From: an uncultured Oscillospiraceae bacterium
GTDB taxonomy: Bacteria > Bacillota > Clostridia > Oscillospirales > Ruminococcaceae
Reading direction: 5' to 3'
Assembly: GCA_949285935.1 (NCBI GenBank)
Contig: CASEAH010000026.1
Location: forward strand, 32,258 to 96,257
Length of the DNA stretch: 64,000 nucleotides
The notes beneath the pieces were generated by a model. The model ran no database searches. It had not been told where the DNA came from and was given only the letters and a program-made list of their open reading frames with translations. Below, one piece after another: positions 63,401 through 64,000 of this stretch (position 1 is the stretch's first letter; every line of letters starts with the position of its first letter). The position numbers and the translations under genes are program-made.

Positions 63401-64000
63401 GTGGCATCACCGCCCCCACACCGGCCCGCGACGCGGACCGGAGAAACGGCTAAAACACGGGGTTTTACCGCAAAAGGTTTGAAATACGGATATGGCATCA
63501 TCAAAAGCCTTTTGCCATCACTTCCGACATCAACCCGGCGAAAAGTCCCGATGGAAAGCCATTTTTCGATAGCGACAAATGACATTCCAAACGAAAGAGG
63601 AGGTTGTTTACATGGAACAGAAAGTCCGATTCCAGATGCGCATTTCAGAGAAAACCGATCAGGCAGTCAAGGCAGCAATCCCCCTCGCCAACTGCCGCAG
63701 CCAGAATGAATTTGTAGAGAAGGCGCTTCTCCACTACTGCGCCTATCTGCAAAGTGGAGAGGTAGCGAATATCCTGTCCCCGATGTTAGTCTCCGCGTTC
63801 CGGGGAACGGTACAGGATTCGGAAAACCGTACCGCCCGCCTGCTCTTCAAGCTGGCGGTGGAGGTGGATATGATGATGCACCTCTTCGCCACCGCCATGG
63901 AGATTGATCCGGAACTTTTGGAAAAACTCCGGGCCCTCTGCGTCCGGGAGATCAAGAAAACCAACGGCAGCATCTCCCTGAAGGATGTGGTGGAATACCA
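63401..64000. mobile_element. End of a conjugative-type element inserted in hsdR (partial)
   Basis: The junction near 63396-63405 is where HsdR similarity ends and composition changes. An imperfect GC palindrome (CCGG.CCGC..GCGG.CCGG, 63422-63442) lies just inside, followed by a 170-base gene-free strip and then a gene type familiar from integrative conjugative elements of gut Firmicutes. The other end, integrase and target duplication are outside the window. Confidence 0.6.
63612..64000 (+). CDS. Ribbon-helix-helix-like protein of an integrative conjugative element (partial)
   Basis: Starts with ATG at 63612, eight bases after a perfect AGAGGAGG site, and is still open at the window end (129 residues seen). 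MEQKVRFQMRISEKTDQAVK with SQNEFVEKALLHYC has the short-strand-plus-two-helices look of ribbon-helix-helix DNA-binding proteins. I recall close relatives in Clostridia conjugative elements next to relaxase and coupling-protein genes. The precise role is unknown. Confidence 0.75.
   Translation, partial: MEQKVRFQMRISEKTDQAVKAAIPLANCRSQNEFVEKALLHYCAYLQSGEVANILSPMLVSAFRGTVQDSENRTARLLFKLAVEVDMMMHLFATAMEIDPELLEKLRALCVREIKKTNGSISLKDVVEY

Noticed and set aside
63401-63709. C-terminal 103 residues of the open hsdR frame as a real protein domain
   Set aside because: The composition changes, no HsdR motif is seen, and it overlaps the start of the next gene at 63612; it is read-through into inserted DNA.
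1-64000. CRISPR arrays, tRNA and rRNA genes
   Set aside because: No regularly spaced repeats and no convincing tRNA or rRNA signatures were seen by eye; a covariance search would be decisive for tRNAs.

Overview
The window reads as a chromosomal stretch of an anaerobic Gram-positive of the class Clostridia, probably a gut Oscillospiraceae/Ruminococcaceae-type bacterium. The reasons are a paired GlgC/GlgD glycogen operon, a Firmicutes-style dcw cluster with a PASTA-domain transpeptidase and a meso-diaminopimelate-type MurE, T-box leaders, and fairly GC-rich coding sequence (mid-50s percent by eye). Nearly every promoter found has the sigma-A form with exactly 17 bp between the boxes. Genus and species cannot be fixed from the sequence alone.

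Layout. 1-1456: a MarR regulator and a truncated ABC exporter. 1584-8311: a glycogen operon (glgB-glgC-glgD-glgA plus a membrane protein). 8597-10410: a PHP-family phosphoesterase, MTA/SAH nucleosidase (mtnN) and a very acidic 51-residue peptide. 10997-21880: a nine-gene leftward operon for uptake and breakdown of an unidentified sugar or amino sugar. It encodes a lipoprotein, ATPase and fused permease of the FbpABC/AfuABC type, an epimerase, an amidohydrolase, a BadF/NagK-type kinase, an MFS carrier, an AgaS-like SIS protein and a PfkB kinase. A divergent GntR/UTRA regulator and a 24-bp palindrome at the operon start look like its switch.

22320-36843: division and cell-wall cluster mraZ-rsmH-ftsL-spoVD/pbp-murE-murF-mraY-ftsW-murG-murA-ftsQ-ftsZ, without murD or ftsA, with an MraZ box at the front. 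37554-46280: a coiled-coil protein, coaD, rsmD, uvrC, ptsH, then the ylxM-ffh-rpsP-khpA-rimM-trmD-DUF554 translation/SRP operon with a possible operator in its leader. 46391-49419: acpS-nnr-lipoprotein and a MazF toxin with no antitoxin beside it. 49431-54053: pheST behind a Phe T-box, ireB and a small conserved protein.

54740-56766: a medium-chain-type acyl-CoA synthetase behind a second T-box whose specifier reads best as GUA (valine). 56783-60687: a PAP2 phosphatase, an M23 peptidase lipoprotein and a zinc alcohol dehydrogenase. 61090-61597: a small unknown gene behind a consensus promoter with two LexA-like boxes. From about 61740 the sequence becomes AT-richer and holds a Cro-type regulator and a type I restriction hsdR gene. 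hsdR is cut after its first helicase motifs by the end of another mobile element (about 63400 onward) that runs off the window.

The most unusual items are the valine-type T-box on an acyl-CoA synthetase, the mixed sugar/amino-sugar operon, the LexA-boxed small gene, the acidic peptide, the orphan MazF and the nested mobile DNA at the right edge.
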